A stretch of DNA of 64,000 nucleotides from Malaya genurostris (lineage: Eukaryota > Arthropoda > Insecta > Diptera > Culicidae), in the NCBI RefSeq assembly GCF_030247185.1, contig NC_080572.1:90199435-90263434 (forward strand), written 5' to 3'. The translations under genes were made by a program, and so were the position numbers. This document shows, piece after piece, positions 10,037 to 23,686 of this stretch. Positions within the stretch are counted from its first letter, which is position 1. Every line of letters begins with the position of its first letter. The notes under the pieces were generated by a model. It searched no databases, had not been told where the DNA came from, and worked only from the letters and a program-made list of their open reading frames with translations.

Positions 10037-11240
10037 TTAGGGAAGTAAACTAAAGAAAAACACTCGTTGAAATTTTTAATCAAGAGTCTCAGGGCCACAT
10101 CGGGAAGATTTTTAATAAGAATTTTAAAGATTGCATCATTACCAGGAGCCTTCATGTTTTTAAGTTTCCTAATAATTAACTTAATTTCATCAAAATTCGT
10201 CTCAGTAATGTCATCTTGTAACAACACTTGAGTTGAAATATGATCATATTTCAGTGAGACTTCATTTTCATTAGGACTCACAACGTTCAAATTAAAATTT
10301 TGGACACTCTCGAACTGCTGAGCAAGTTTTTAAGCTTTTTCGTCATTTGTAAGAAGTATGTGATTTCCTTCGTTGAGAGCAGAAATTGGGTCCAAAAAGG
10401 TTTAGAATATGGTTTAACTTGTTCAACTTCTTTAGCGAAATTTTCATTTCGCAAAAGAGTGAATCTATGTTTAATATCTATTTGTAAATCTTAACTATGT
10501 TTTTCATAGCAGGATCAGGAGAACGTTGATATTGTCGACGACGAACATTCTTCAAGCGAATGAGTAGTTGAAGATTGTCAATGATGATAGGAGAATTTAA
10601 TTTAATTTAGTTTGAGTTTTAGGAAATGAAAGATTTCTAGCTTCGATAATGTAATGATTCAAATTATCTATTGCTGTGTCGATGTCCGCAGAATTTTCTA
10701 AAATAATTTCATGATCCACATGATTTTCAATGTTATATCTGTATTTCAACCAATTAGCTTTATGATAGTTGAATATAGAACTAATTGGAATAATTTTAGC
10801 TACGTTGGAAAGTCTGGATGTTACAGGAAGATGATCTGAGTCAAAGTCAGCATGTGTAATCGGTTCACTACAAATGTGACTTTGGTCTGTTAGAACCAGA
10901 TCAATTGTAGAGGGATTTTTCACGGAAGAGAAATAAGTCGGATTAATGGGATGAAGAACTGTGAAGTAACCAGCTGAGAGTTGATTATGAAGCATTTTAC
11001 CATTACATACTGTTATTTTGCCTACAATTCCACTGGACATGCTTTGCATTTAAATCCCCTATTACGACATCTTGTGAGTTTTTGCATATCGCCTTTAAAG
11101 AAATTTAATTTTTCATCGGTGCATTGGAATGGCAAATATGCTGCAGCGATAAAATTGAACTCATGGAAGAGAAAGGGGTCTAACATAAAATAAAATTTAA
11201 ATTGGAACTTAAATGGACTTAATGAAATAGCTCCCAAAAA
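10037..11240 (-). pseudogene. Jockey LINE copy A, endonuclease and start of RT
   Basis: Minus-strand order is 5' to 3' from 11240. An endonuclease part has YLPFQCTDEKLNFFKGD; then 11049-10597 holds TIDLVLTD and the catalytic SDHLPV (apurinic endonuclease type). A linker follows at 10590-10300, and 10290 onward has RKLKNMKAPGNDAIFKIL, which begins RT. Frames are broken at several points. The N-terminal endonuclease residues and ORF1 are absent, so the copy is 5' truncated near 11240. Confidence 0.85.
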
Positions 11241-11282
11241 CGTTTTTCAATGGACTTATTGTATGTGTCGAATGCATGCAGC

Positions 11283-12138
11283 CTAAAGCAATACGCAAAC
11301 AACGATACTGAATTCGCTCAAGTTTGATAATGAGAGTTTGCAGCGGAATGAAAGCAAACGCATCCATACTTCATCACTGAAAGTATCGTTATCTGATACA
11401 ATTTTATTAGATCTACTGGATGAGCACCCCACCAAGATCCTGTTATTGTTCGAAGAAAATTTACTCTTTGTTGGCATTTTGTTATCAGAAACCTAATGTG
11501 TCCTCCCCAAGTGCATTTGGAATCAAACCACACCCCGAAATATTTCAAAGTCAAAACTTGTTCTTCCCATGATCATGCTTTCTTGAAAAGACGACCAGCT
11601 CTGTTTTCTCCGCAGAGAATTCGATACCCAGATGAACAGCCCAAACGGACAAGTTATCTAAGGTATCTTGCAATGGTTTTTGCAGATCAATAGCTTTGGG
11701 TCCAGTAACTGAAACCACGCCATCATCTGCCAATTGTCTTAGTGTACATGGCGTTACTATACAGCTGTCAATGTCATTCACGTAAAAAATATAGAGGAGC
11801 GGACTGAGGCATGAGCCTTGCGGAAGAACTATGTAGCTAATTCTTAATGTTGCAAAATCGCCATGTGAAAAATACATGCATTTCTCTAACAAAAGGTTGT
11901 GCAAATAATTATTTATAATCGCCGGAAGTCCATGTTTATGGAGCTTGTCTGAAAGAACATCAATGGAAACTGAATCAAATACTCCTTTTATGTCTAAAAA
12001 TACAGATGCCATTTGTTGTTTTTGAGCGAAGGCTATTTTGGATGTCAGACGAAAGTAATGCAAGGTAATCATTCGTCCCTTTATTTCTACGGAAGCCAAA
12101 CTGAGTATCTGACAGATACATGTTTTGTTTATTACCAT
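11283..12138 (-). pseudogene. I-clade LINE reverse transcriptase fragment
   Basis: The frame at 12138-11551 contains ASVFLDIKGVFDSVSIDVL (motif A), LPQGSCLSPLLYIFYVNDID (motif B region) and RQLADDGVVSVTG (catalytic ADD), then GIEFSAEKTELVVFSRKH. A second frame, 11554-11318, continues with LKYFGVWFDSKCTWGGHI and VMKYGCVCFHSAA. The wording is typical of I-clade elements such as mosquito MosquI. A frameshift near 11550 breaks it, and endonuclease and RNase H are missing. It abuts a Jockey 3'UTR fragment at 12127. Confidence 0.85.
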
Positions 12139-12330
12139 TAAGCCATCATTTGCTTCCGCAATCCTGTGACTTTTGGTAGGAAAAGTTGTAAACCTACTTG
12201 GGATGCGTCATGGGGGGAAGAGAAACTTATATACTAACTTACTAACTAATACAAAGAGCCAATCGATTCAAATAAAGATTGTATCGATTTTTGCCGGAAT
12301 TTTCTTATAATATTACTTGAAACTCAATTG
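12127..12330 (-). mobile_element. Jockey LINE 3'UTR fragment, divergent copy
   Basis: Similar to 8100-8320 and 31765-31945, for example ACTTACTAACTAATAC and the shared CATCATTTGCTTC. More diverged than those two. It adjoins the I-clade fragment, so the boundary may mark one insertion into another. Confidence 0.6.
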
Positions 12331-12545
12331 TACTAAAGTTTCTTACATAGTAGTAACTTCATCTACAGTATAATAGGGAATGTTGAAGTTTGATTGATAT
12401 TAACATCATCGCGGTAATGTTTCTCACATTACATTTTTGGTCATTATTACATCAATGTCAAACGTCATTCATTTATGTAATATACGAATTAGTAATCTAC
12501 ACGTTGGGCTATTCGCTATGAAAAATAATGGTTGAATAGTAAAAG

Positions 12546-12690
12546 GAAAGCAGCCGATTCTAGGCGTACAGAACAATTTCATGGTTCGTGGTACGATTTT
12601 GCAGACACTAGAGTGATCGTTTCAGGTTAGAGCTCGAAAATATGACAACTGATTTGCGGGGTCTTATGCTGAGAAGCACCGACCTGGGGC
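12546..12690 (-). mobile_element. tRNA-derived SINE family 1, decayed copy
   Basis: Matches the tRNA-side half of the SINEs at 27190-27399, 31392-31591 and 59693-60588: GCAGCCGATTCT, GTACAGAAC, then GCTCGAAAATATGACAACTG, but with many substitutions. The B box is damaged. Oldest-looking of the four copies. Confidence 0.6.
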
Positions 12691-14145
12691 ATCCAGTATT
12701 CATTTTTTATCAATTTGTTTGCGATCACTATACTCGTGATGTGTTGGTTAAAGATGGACTACGTTTGCATGGAATAGATCTACTCTGCTTGTCACTCTGC
12801 AACTAGTACCCTCTTTCCCATGGAAGCTGCACTCAAAACTCACCTTGAGACGATGGAATTTGCACTAATTGAACCCTTCACATAGCGCTCACACGCTCTA
12901 GAGAATACTAAAGAGTGCACCCTTCGGTATCCACGGGGTATGCGATTCGTCTTCCAAATTGCATCGCCCCCGTCGTGTCTACTAGCCCTGACCACCAACC
13001 GACAGGCTGTGCGGGATCATGGTGGAACAACTCCATAAACCAGTTTCAAATTGCCCTTTACGGTATTGTTTACAAAGCCGATCAGTAACAAAAACAAAAA
13101 CAAAACAGCCGCAAGTAAAAGTTCAAATTGCTGCCGCTCGCCAAGTCGAAACCACACCTTACTGCACTGCTTTCAGTCGTACTTTTATGTGGTTTTGTCA
13201 CGCTGTCAAACAGTGATCCGGCTATGGGGATTAGGTAGCTAGGACATTCGATATGATTTCATTTACCCATCGAATCGTGCGGTTGGTTCGAACAACCGTT
13301 GCTCAACGCCGAAGATGCGAAGAGGTTTAAGTGATTCCGAATCTAACAGCTGAACGTTTTCAACTCATCGTTCACGTGTTGGTGTTATTTTTACCAAGCA
13401 CTGGCGAACGGTTCCATTATGCCAGCTGATGCAGAATTCATTCGATACGCTAGTAGTAATGCCTGTTCATCAGCCCCATTCAGTTTGCAATAAAACGCAT
13501 TTCATTCTCCCATCACGCATTCCAACCAGTCATGCCGTTATGTGCTGACTGAGAGGGAGGCAGCTGATAACGTTGTTATGGAACTCATATTTATATTTTA
13601 ATTCGATTCGACTTGATCGAAGAACGTGACCATGAGACAAAAGCTAGTCAAACTAGTTTACCCCTAATCGGTAACTGGAAGATGAACAACAACGTTATGG
13701 CGATGGTGTCTTTGTTTGCCTAGCCGGACGCATCCGAAGAGCAAAAATAATAAAAAAACATATTCGTTCGCTGGATGATACCTAGGTAATGATTGCTTCA
13801 AAGGTATTGACAATAATAGCAGTGATGACATCCTAGTCCGATGAGATCAGGGATGAATAAAAAAAATGCTATTTTTTCCATAAATACGTTTATTTCACTG
13901 GCAATATACATAAGTTTTTCTTCGCCGTGGTATCCACAATACATAGTACTTTAAACCTAATACATTTCGAATATCGTATATAAAAAAATGCTATATGAAG
14001 AAAAGAAATCCAGAACAAAGCCCCATTCCCACATATCTATGCAGAACCAATTCTTTTTTGTTTCAGCGGATTTCGCTCCCCATTTTTGTAACTATCAATC
14101 CTAATTGCATCACTAGTGCTACAAACCCCTCTGACTATAAAAAAA
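12691..14145. other. No recognised feature
   Basis: Mixed unique-looking DNA, partly GC-richer near 12900-13500. Short open frames at 13019-13242 resemble nothing I know. No terminal repeats or splice-supported exons found. Confidence 0.4.
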
Positions 14146-14149
14146 TTTC

Positions 14150-14795
14150 AGGTTGGGGTTCAAACATCTAGCGATTGGTGGTTGATTAATATTTCTTTCC
14201 AACGATGGAAAAGTGGCACTACTGTGGGCAAAAAAAAGTATAACTTTGTTCATAATGTCAAAAATTTTCCTCAAAGAAATCCCAACGGCCCCAATACACT
14301 GGTGCCAACGTTTCTTCTTCCAATCCTCGAATCAGTTATTAAAGTCATTTCTCGGAATAACCTGCAATTCGCGTAGCGATTCACGTTTGATGTCTTCAAT
14401 TGACTCAAAACGGTTTCCCCGGAGCGGTCGTTTGAGTTTGCTGAATAATCAGAAGTCACGCGCAACTAAATCAGGCAAATACGGCGGTTGCGGATCGATA
14501 TTGGCTGAATTTTTTCCGAAAAAAATCACAAAGAATCAATGCAGTATGCGATGGTGCATTACCGGTGGTGCCAAAACCAAGAGTTGTCGGCCCATAATTC
14601 CGGCCGCTTTTTACGAATATCTTCGCGCAAATGACGCATAACACTCAAATGGTACACCTTGTTGACACCTTGACCGGTCGGAAGGATTTCGGAGTGCACC
14701 ACACTTCGATAATCAAAGAAATGGCCGTCCTGGACGTCATCGTCAACGCGTTCTCGACCGTTTTTGAACATCTTACACCAATAAAAAAAGGTTGA
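14150..14795 (-). pseudogene. Mariner transposase relic, different lineage
   Basis: Read on the minus strand, 14790-14559 gives WCKMFKNGRERVDDDVQ, then FFDYRSVVHSEILPTGQGVN and LREDIRKKRPELWADNSWF, the middle of a DD34D mariner transposase. The C-terminal part follows in other frames to about 14190: KRPLRGNRFESIEDIKRE-like and WKKRWHQCIGA-like segments can be read. Many frameshifts and losses. The wording differs from the mariner at 9.3 kb, so it is a separate older lineage. The 5' end is cut off by MITE sequence near 14800. Confidence 0.78.
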
Positions 14796-14804
14796 ACGCT
14801 GAAA

Positions 14805-14970
14805 AATAAATCTGAATTGAGCACATACGCACATATACACACAGACATTTCCCGATCTCCTTGAGCTGAGTCGAATGGTATATAACACTATGGGTCTCCG
14901 AGGCTCTCTTCGAAAGTTGTTTCTTCAGGAACTCTGTTACCTTTCTATGGAGAAAGGCCAATGGTACCAG
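14805..14970 (+). mobile_element. Terminal half of GCCTTTCTCA-type MITE
   Basis: Contains CACACAGACATTTCCCGATC, GAGCTGAGTCGAATGGTATA, and the end CCTTTCTATGGAGAAAGGCC. The same block ends the copy at 19760-21462. I know this repeat as abundant in mosquito genomes; that is recollection, not a search. Confidence 0.75.
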
Positions 14971-14971
14971 T

Positions 14972-15291
14972 GGTACAATGATGCCTTTTTCATATTACTC
15001 ACATTTTAATAAATATTCCTGAGGACTTCATCCAACAACTTTTCATTGAATCTTGAAAAAAAAAACAAAAAAAATAGTTTGGACATAAACTAGCATAGCT
15101 TTTTTATTTTCTTAACCCCTTTTGAGTCCAATTTGGAAGAATTTGTTCATTTTTTGCATCATCGCACTAAACGATGATTAACTGTAGAACCGAAAGTCGG
15201 ACTGACAGCCAGCTGAGCTTCGAACACGTTCAATGATCGAATAATAGCTCCGAAGCCATCTTCGAGAAAATTCGGTTCAGCCATCTTCGAG

Positions 15292-15341
<50 letters not shown>
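14972..15341 (+). mobile_element. Second partial MITE of the same family, ending in a CA microsatellite
   Basis: Begins with GTGGTACAATGATGCC and TTTTTCATATTAC, the family start, directly abutting the end of the previous copy. It continues through ACCGAAAGTCGGACTGAC and AATTCGGTTCAGCCATC to a (CA)n tract at 15292-15341. The terminal GAGAAAGGC end is missing. Confidence 0.6.
15292..15341. repeat. (AC)n microsatellite, about 25 units
   Basis: Uninterrupted AC dinucleotides. This MITE family commonly carries CA-rich stretches just before its terminal block, so the tract probably expanded from that seed. Confidence 0.95.
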
Positions 15342-15344
<3 letters not shown>

Positions 15345-18300
15345 CGAAAAAATCTTGAGATTTTACATCTCCTAAGATGCACATAAATGGAGCGTCGTAT
15401 TTCACACAAATTTATATTCAAGAACATGTAAAATTGTGTGATTTGAAAATTACATTGCTTGAAATCGAATGAAATAAAAAACTACAACAATCAGCCCCAC
15501 GGGGTTGTTTGAGCCAATGATGTGGAACAAGGCAAACAAAATTTCTAATGATCTACAATCAAACAGTTCAATCAATCGTCACATTTTTGAATCCACAATT
15601 GCGCGAGAGTCTGCTTAGATTGATCTTGATTAGGAACCAACACCGAACATTGTTTGTCTTGATTTGTATTTGTATTTGATTATGACGAAATTACACCAAT
15701 ATCCCAAATGTATGCAATTATACCTTTGTACATACTTGCTATATGGATATCGATATTTAAGATGCTCTTCGTCAAGCTTGTGTTCAAGTTTTGTATGCAA
15801 GCAGTTACCTCTAGCATGCTACGCCTACCTCTAGCATGCTACGCGTAGGACTGAAAGGTTAGCTATAATTGTGCTTCTATTTATAGATTCGCGTGCTTCC
15901 AACAGCTTCGCTTTTGCATCGATTGACCAATCAGAGCGATGCAATCCCTTTGATATATCGCTTACTCCTTCAAAACCGTCGTATATGGCAGGGAAATCCG
16001 GTATGCCGGAGATTTTTAGCAGTCAAAATAGGACACTGCTCGCTACTAATCAAAATTTCAATCATATATAATTGAAAATACGTGGCTTGATACATTCAAA
16101 TCGAAACATAGAAATATTTCCAATCAAATGATGGAATAATATTAATAATTGGTACAAAATAGACTAAGCTGTAAGTGTTTAAGCCCTAATCACATTTTTA
16201 CGTGTATTTTTCCTTGAGTTTCTGATTTGTACCCCTAGATAGAAAATAAAGATGTGTTCCACGTCAAAACTGGGACTTGAACCGAGAAACATTAGATCAC
16301 GAAGCACGCCATTTAATCGTAAATGTAATGAGTTCTGTTAACTAGGGTTTCTTGATATTCTACTCTTGCCAAGAAATACTGCAGTTTCATCACATGATTC
16401 ATATTTCAAAGAGCTTCGACAAGAGTTTTATAGCCATGATAGAGTATCATATGTTTAGCTTAGTAGCTGAATTTATTATTCTACGAAACTGACGAATCTT
16501 AAAGAGTAGCAAAATAATCAAAACATTTAGTACTGTGAAACGTGTTTACAATTTAGAATAAAAGATATGTATATGTTTCATATATACCAATACATACAAT
16601 CATATTTTTCCTTGAATATAAAATACATTTCGGAAACTCTCATAACAACTCTTCATAGCATCTCAAGATGTGTCGTATGAATACCTTCACTAACCTTCCG
16701 TTCACATCTTGATAGCGGATGAACAAATCATCCGTGTGCCGAGCTACCTCTTCAAATCTACCTTCCACAACCTCAGACACAAATCATCAATAGGTACAAC
16801 GGAGTCGTCATAAATCCTATGCAGAAAGAAAACATGCAATTATGCTTACACTCCCTCGAAATCTTTGTACGAATGGATGCGCGAGGAAATCGGGCAACGA
16901 CCCAGCAAAAAAGGTACAATCAACATAAATTAAGTCACGACTCGTTTGCCAGTCAGGGCAACCAAAGAAGCATTGGCATCCGTTTGGGATGGGAAATTAA
17001 ACCAGAAGAACCGACAGAGATTTCAAAAGTGAGAGTTTTTGCGGCCAATCAGCAGTCGCTGTTGAGCTGCATTTGATCTTGAGGGCCATAAATTTTGTAT
17101 TGCGACGTCAGCTGAAAGTTCGGAAACAAATCAAATCACAACTGACAGATTGCATTGTGCGGCTTGGTGATTACCGAAGATCAGCTAAATGAAGAAGCGC
17201 GATAGCACGCGTGGTTGCGGCTAATAATAGATGGCCATTCCGGCGGTCGGTCCATCACGGGTACAATACGTCACTATTTAAAGTTCACTTTGGAACAGGA
17301 AAGAGACAACATGTTTGCGCAACCGAAACAGTACTGATAGACGAACGCTGGCAGTTACGTCACATTGAACAATGACAGCTGTCCTAAAAGGGTCTCCGAG
17401 AGCAGTACGGACATCGAAACCCAATTTTTTCAGTTTCTCCTTTTGAAGACGATCAAAAAGTTAAATGGACCGTGAGTGGTCCAGTTTTACTTGTGCGTCG
17501 AATTTTTATACGTATGTTGTCGGCTCGAACTGGAAATAACATTCGCTTTTCGTGACATGTTGAGTTCGATAATGGAGTTTCATAAGCTTTTTTTACGAAC
17601 GGACTTCGGAAAGGCAACATGACATTCATCCGGATATCTACTAACCAGGGGTGTCGTCTCTCTGATTTCATTCGGTTTTTGAATAGCGGACACAAATAAT
17701 AACAAACTGCGATGACCCAAAACCAACACTGCAATTACAATTCGCTATCGTACTTGGTCGCGGTATTCACTAAAATAGTGATCAGTCTAAAATATGTGCG
17801 AATGGATGGGCTGGCTCAGTGTCCTGCAATAAAGATAAGTGTACTGAAACATACAATTTCCAACAACGCTCATATTCCATGTGATCGGGCGCACCGGATG
17901 AGTAACTCTGCATCGACACGGTTCAGCAGATCATGCGAAACCTTAACGTACACGATGAGAGTCATCAGTCGGCGCAAAATAATGGTTATTATGATGGCTT
18001 GATCTACCATTCCCACACCGTGGTCGAATACAGGTTTAAGTGTTTTTTTTATCGATGGAAATCAAAGAAGCGATCGAAGACACAACAAGAAGCTAGTAGC
18101 ACGTATACTGTAAATGTAGGCCCCTAGGCTGGGATCAGTTTGTCGGAGAAGTCGAGAGTTGTGTTGTCCGAACGGTAGTAAATTATACAATCAATTGGCT
18201 ATGACATTTCACCTATTACGGTCTCTCTGTGAGTCGGAGGTGCAACTTAATGATCTATCTAAACTGTAAATATTGTCGCCCTCTTCAGAAATTGTGTTTA

Positions 18301-18981
18301 TGGTAGCTCATATCTTCGAACGGATTCTGCTATTGCCGTCGGTTATACTATGAGGAATATTTCCTCTTAACAATATCCGTAGTAAAATCGCAGTGAATTT
18401 TCAAGCTGTCTATTTTTTAACTTCGAGAACAGTTTTACAAAGATTTATCCCTTTCAGGATTACTATAACCGAGGTTCGAGGTTTTAACGTGGTGTTATGA
18501 TCACAGCTAAAGCGCACAATCACGAAGCCTTTCTGAAAATCTCTATTAACTTTCAAAAATTAATAATGAAATCATAGTACTGACTTGAAGCTTAAAATAA
18601 TAAAAACCATATTAATTGTGTAAGTCTGTTTAATACATATATTATTCCGATTCTAGAAATGAGCAAAACGAGTCATGGTTAGAGGAAAAGATTGTATTTT
18701 ATGTTATGATAATAGACCATGATTAAAAGCTCTCGAAACCATTTGCACTATTTTTACTGAAATTAAAGCGTAACGCACCTGGTCGTCAAAAGATGAGATA
18801 AGTAAGTGCTCACAAGTTCCTATCTCATGCCTCCCCGTGTGTCTACGATGACATTTGGTCAACAGAACGGCGTCCACTGGGTGCTATTGCCTTATGCGGT
18901 AGTAGCAGAATGAGAGGGTGCAAATTGATTCGTATGTAGTCACTCCTTCGAAATGCGGAAATTATTAAAATCCTTCGAATA
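15342..18981. other. No recognised gene or element
   Basis: About 3.6 kb without an identifiable element. A near-perfect 20-bp tandem pair (CCTCTAGCATGCTACGC) occurs at about 15810-15848. Open frames at 16819-17076 and 17453-17734 show no family resemblance. A weak tRNA-like T-arm near 16275 was considered and rejected. Confidence 0.4.
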
Positions 18982-18989
18982 TATGAACT

Positions 18990-19680
18990 CAAGGATGGCT
19001 TTTATCGTATCAAAGAACGCTCACCAGCAACTCTTCACACGATTGAATCAGTGCCATCAAAGAGAGTTGGAAATCATCGCAACAAAAAAAAAACCGGCAT
19101 GGCTCATTTAACATAGAATAGACACCAGTGCGAGAGCGAATTTCTCTCGATGACATTTCTGAGAATCAAAGGTTAGCACGCCGCTGTGGGGATCCTCTCT
19201 GAAGCAACAAACGGTCGTTTATTCTCTTTCGCGATCCGATTCTATACAGGCAGTTGATAATTGCGATAGAATCATTTTACTATTGCCGCTTACTCTAACT
19301 ATGTGCATATAACCTTTGTATAAGTTGTGTCTATGAAAATGTCTGTGAATGCTCTACACAAGGGTTTTGAAATATTGTAACGTAGTATGAGAATCATCAA
19401 GTTGAATCATCGATTCGATTTTCTGCGATAATTGTCAACTTGCGATTCTCTCTTGTGAAATACCCCACCGCAACGATCATTATCAGACTGTAAATTTTTA
19501 AGGGGCCGTGAAATACACAGAGTATGAAGGGGAGCGAAGAAATGTAGAAAAATCCTCTCGTGGTTCATGCATTGAGAGACTCGAGTTCTTGTAGCATCTT
19601 CTACCGGATTGAAAATGTTGTATACAATATAGATAGCAATATAGCAGCTTCTGTCAAATTTTCGGCAATCACCAACATTG
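18990..19680 (+). mobile_element. hAT-type MITE, copy 1 (691 bp) with 8-bp duplication
   Basis: Bounded by TATGAACT at 18982-18989 and 19681-19688, a perfect 8-bp target duplication as made by hAT transposases. Ends are imperfect inverted repeats: CAAGGATGG and (inverted) CAATGTTGG. It has no coding capacity. A second copy lies inverted at 59698-60380 with its own 8-bp duplication. hAT assignment is inferred from duplication length and end sequence. Confidence 0.88.
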
Positions 19681-19759
19681 TATGAACTATTTCGAGTTGA
19701 CGCCCTATTGCTAATGTGTAGTTAAACACTTTAATGTGATAGCTTTTAAATAAAAAAAA

Positions 19760-21462
19760 ACCTGTTTTAATCCACCTAGTGGTGTAATGATGGCTTTCTC
19801 ATATCTCACATATTTTCATGGTAGTTTTGATTCCTGAAAAACAAAACTACACACTTAGAAAATTTCGCAGAATTCGGTAATTTTTTACCGAATTTTCAAC
19901 AGCTGAACCTTCGGTAATCAGTTCGGTAAATAAATTGATTACCGATCGTTCGGTAATTGCTGAACTGTCAAACAACTACCGTAAACTGTAAACCAATTGG
20001 ATCTAAATGATTGTTCGGTAATTTTTTGTTTGTTTGTTTTTCTTTGGATAAAATTCTGGATTTTCGGATTTCAAAAAACAACACAAATTCACAAAAAGGA
20101 ATGAAGGAAATTCCAACCTGTTGTGGCTATGGTTTTATTCCACAAAAAAGGGTCCAATGTGGAATTATGAGCGCCTTCCAAAACAATGCACAATCCGTCG
20201 ACTCCACCAGAAATTACCCTCGAACGATTTGTGTAGGCAGCAAGTGGACAAGTGATACAAAATTCTTTTCTGTCTATAAGTAAACAAAAAGCTTGTAGTG
20301 GTTCTATTGTTTTAAAAACTTCTGCACCTGTACCTCAATCCATTCGATGAACTCTTCAAGGTTTTTTTCGTTTGGTTAATAAAAAGACACTTACTAAAAA
20401 CTGTTTGACAGTTAGTTTCATGACAATCAGTTTTCACAGAAGTTCGGTTATTGGAAAATAATTTAACCATACGGACAGTATGGTTTTTACCGTACTCGGA
20501 GACTATTCAGATTTACCGTATGAATTGTATATCTATTTACAAAATTCTGTAATGAAAATTTACGTAACACTGATCGTCCGGTAAAAATTTGCATAATTAT
20601 TGTAAAAGAAAACTCATGTACCGAAATATCGGTCATTTCTATAGATTACCGAAATTTATCGTCAAAATTATTACCGAACAAAGAAATTAAATCTTAGTGT
20701 GTAGTGTAACCTATAGAGTAAAACAGGTCGGTTAGGCCATCTCTGAGGAAACGAAAAGAGGTACTTCCGAAACCGGAATCTGGGAACCGGTATAATCGAA
20801 GTTAGTTCAAGAAAAGTGACTGGGATTTTGAGTCTATGGTTATAATCTTCGGTCGTTCATCAAAAACCCAAGAACAAGGAACCGGAAGTCGGTTCCAGAT
20901 GAAATTAGGAAGTTTTGTATGGGACTATGATACCTTCCAATTTGTTGAAATCGGTCACGCCATCTCTGACAAAAGTGAAAAAGTAATTTGAAATAAGATT
21001 TTTTTCACGAATCATCCTGTAACTCCGGAACCGGAAGTCGGATCGAAATAAAATTCAGGAACTTTGTATAGAACAATTGTACCTGTCATTTGAATCTTAG
21101 TTTGCGAGAATCGGCTGAATCGTCTCTGGGAAAAGTAGGTGCACTTATTTTCATATTTTTTTGCACATATCACCCTGTAATTCCGGAACCGGAAGTCGGA
21201 ATCGAATCAAATTCAGGAACTTTGTGTGGGGTTACAAGAACTTTCAATTAAATCTAAGTTCATGAAAATCGGTCCAGCCATCTCCGAGAAAAGTGAATGC
21301 AAAAAAAGGTTACATACATACATACACACACATACACACATACAGACATTTTGCGTACTCAACGAACTGAGTCGAATGGTATATGACACTCGGCCCTCCG
21401 GGCCTCGGTTCAAAAGTCGGTTTTCACAGTGATTGCATAACCTTTCTATATGAGAAAGGCAA
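19760..21462 (+). mobile_element. Long GCCTTTCTCA-type MITE containing a nested MITE
   Basis: Starts near ATCCACCTAGTGGTGTAATG and GGCTTTCTCA (19792) and ends TGAGAAAGGC (21451-21460), an inverted terminal pair. The interior from 20700 to 21300 holds three degenerate units of roughly 150-160 bp, each with GGAACCGGAAGTCGG followed by a CAGGAACTTTGT-like block (about 20878, 21026, 21186). The terminal block with GAACTGAGTCGAATGGTATA is at 21360-21445. A different MITE sits inside at 19850-20701. Confidence 0.75.
19850..20701. mobile_element. TA-flanked MITE with TTCGGTAA subterminal repeats (852 bp)
   Basis: Inverted ends CACACTTAGA (start) and CACACTAAGA (inverted end), flanked by TA at 19848-19849 and 20702-20703. 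Subterminal DNA is rich in TTCGGTAA and its complement, many copies at the left and several at the right. The TA duplication suggests Tc1/mariner-type mobilisation. The 90-codon frame at 20011-20283 has no recognised domain. Confidence 0.8.
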
Positions 21463-21578
21463 AAGTCCACTTAATTGCACTGTAAAATCTTTATCATTTC
21501 GCAGTAACAGAGATAATAACATACACAGATACTAGTAGTTCGATTACAACCTTCACCATTGTACCGGGGCTACCACGT

Positions 21579-22375
<797 letters not shown>

Positions 22376-23670
22376 TCAGTTCTAAGTATTTTAAAATGGT
22401 TTTAAATTGACGTTAGTTAGTCTTTTTGTCAACTTGTTTTGAAAAAAAACCGCCTGCAAAATATCTTGCATTATAAATTGATATTATTTATCCTTAAATG
22501 CTTATTATTAGTGTTTTATGTGGAATATTCTATAGGAAAAATATTAAGATGTGTACAATATCACACTATGTCACAAGTATGTAATCGGCTGGTTCCGAAA
22601 ACCAAACGTTACCATTTGCAACGGATCGAAAGTCTTTCTGCAACATTTGAATCCATTTGATGCAAACATTGCATTGAGGCGGGGCTGGTCGATGGAACGT
22701 TGACCTTGAAACACGATTTGCTCTGAATACGAAATGGGTCATCGGAATTCGATTGTGGTAACACCTATCGGAGTCCTGGACTAAAGTTATTCGCAAGTGT
22801 GGCTTTAGTTACACACACATTTAAAATTTTCGTTTTTATTATTTATAGAATAAATGCTAACACAAAAGGGTGCCCTTACCAAAACTAAAGCACGCTGCGA
22901 AAATTTATATTACGAATTGTTGGAAAATTTCAAATGCACAAATAGGAGTTTTGCAATGATTTTCTTGTTAAACTTTTAGAGTAGATGATAAGTTCATCTG
23001 TGAAGAACAATCGACTAAAGTTATATAAAGATTTAGCGTAAGCAGTTATAAACGAATGTTGTAGTGAGTGAAACAACAATAATATTCCAAGAAGTAGCTT
23101 AAAATGAAGATGAGCAAGACTTGCAATTTTTTTTTCTTCAGAATTTATATATATCCGAAAACTCAGATCCAGTGCTGTAAAACTTCATTCAATTCAATTG
23201 AAATCTAATGTGTGCACACACTGACGATCACTCTACTGTAGTAAACTTCACATTCTAACACACAACCTTCGCCGTCGCGCCGTATGGGCATCATCCCGTC
23301 GTTCATTAGTTTCCCTTTCTCCCAAGCTCAATTCAACCACCGTCAGTTTATCTCTTGAAGTAACAAAACATCTCCTACAATTGAGATTGAGAGAGTGGAA
23401 TTCAAGTGCGGTTCATGTACACATTCGAATTGGTTCAAGATAATGGATGAAAGGTAAACCAGTCATGATAACTGAAATATCAATTACAAAATAAACATAA
23501 AATAATTGTTCCCCCCTTCAGTTTAATATTTCGAAACACATCTCAATACATTTCAAACAGTCGAAATTATCGATTTTAACTTGCTGGTGATAATTGAAAA
23601 CTCAAATGAGAACCATCACCTTCTATTTATCGTTATGGTCAGAGAGAGTTTTGGTTATCGAGTAGATGCT
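22376..23670. other. No recognised feature
   Basis: AT-rich DNA before the mariner insertion at 23673. No element ends or convincing exon found. Confidence 0.4.
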
Positions 23671-23686
23671 TAACACATGGATCAAT

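Noticed and set aside
16262..16335. tRNA-like T-arm (GGTTCAAGTCCCA on the minus strand)
   Set aside because: Acceptor and anticodon stems could not be paired convincingly.
18990..19680. Solo LTR interpretation of the 691-bp repeat
   Set aside because: Inverted it begins near TGTTGG as some LTRs do, but both copies have 8-bp duplications aligned to CA-starting inverted ends, which fits hAT better than the 4-6 bp expected for LTRs.
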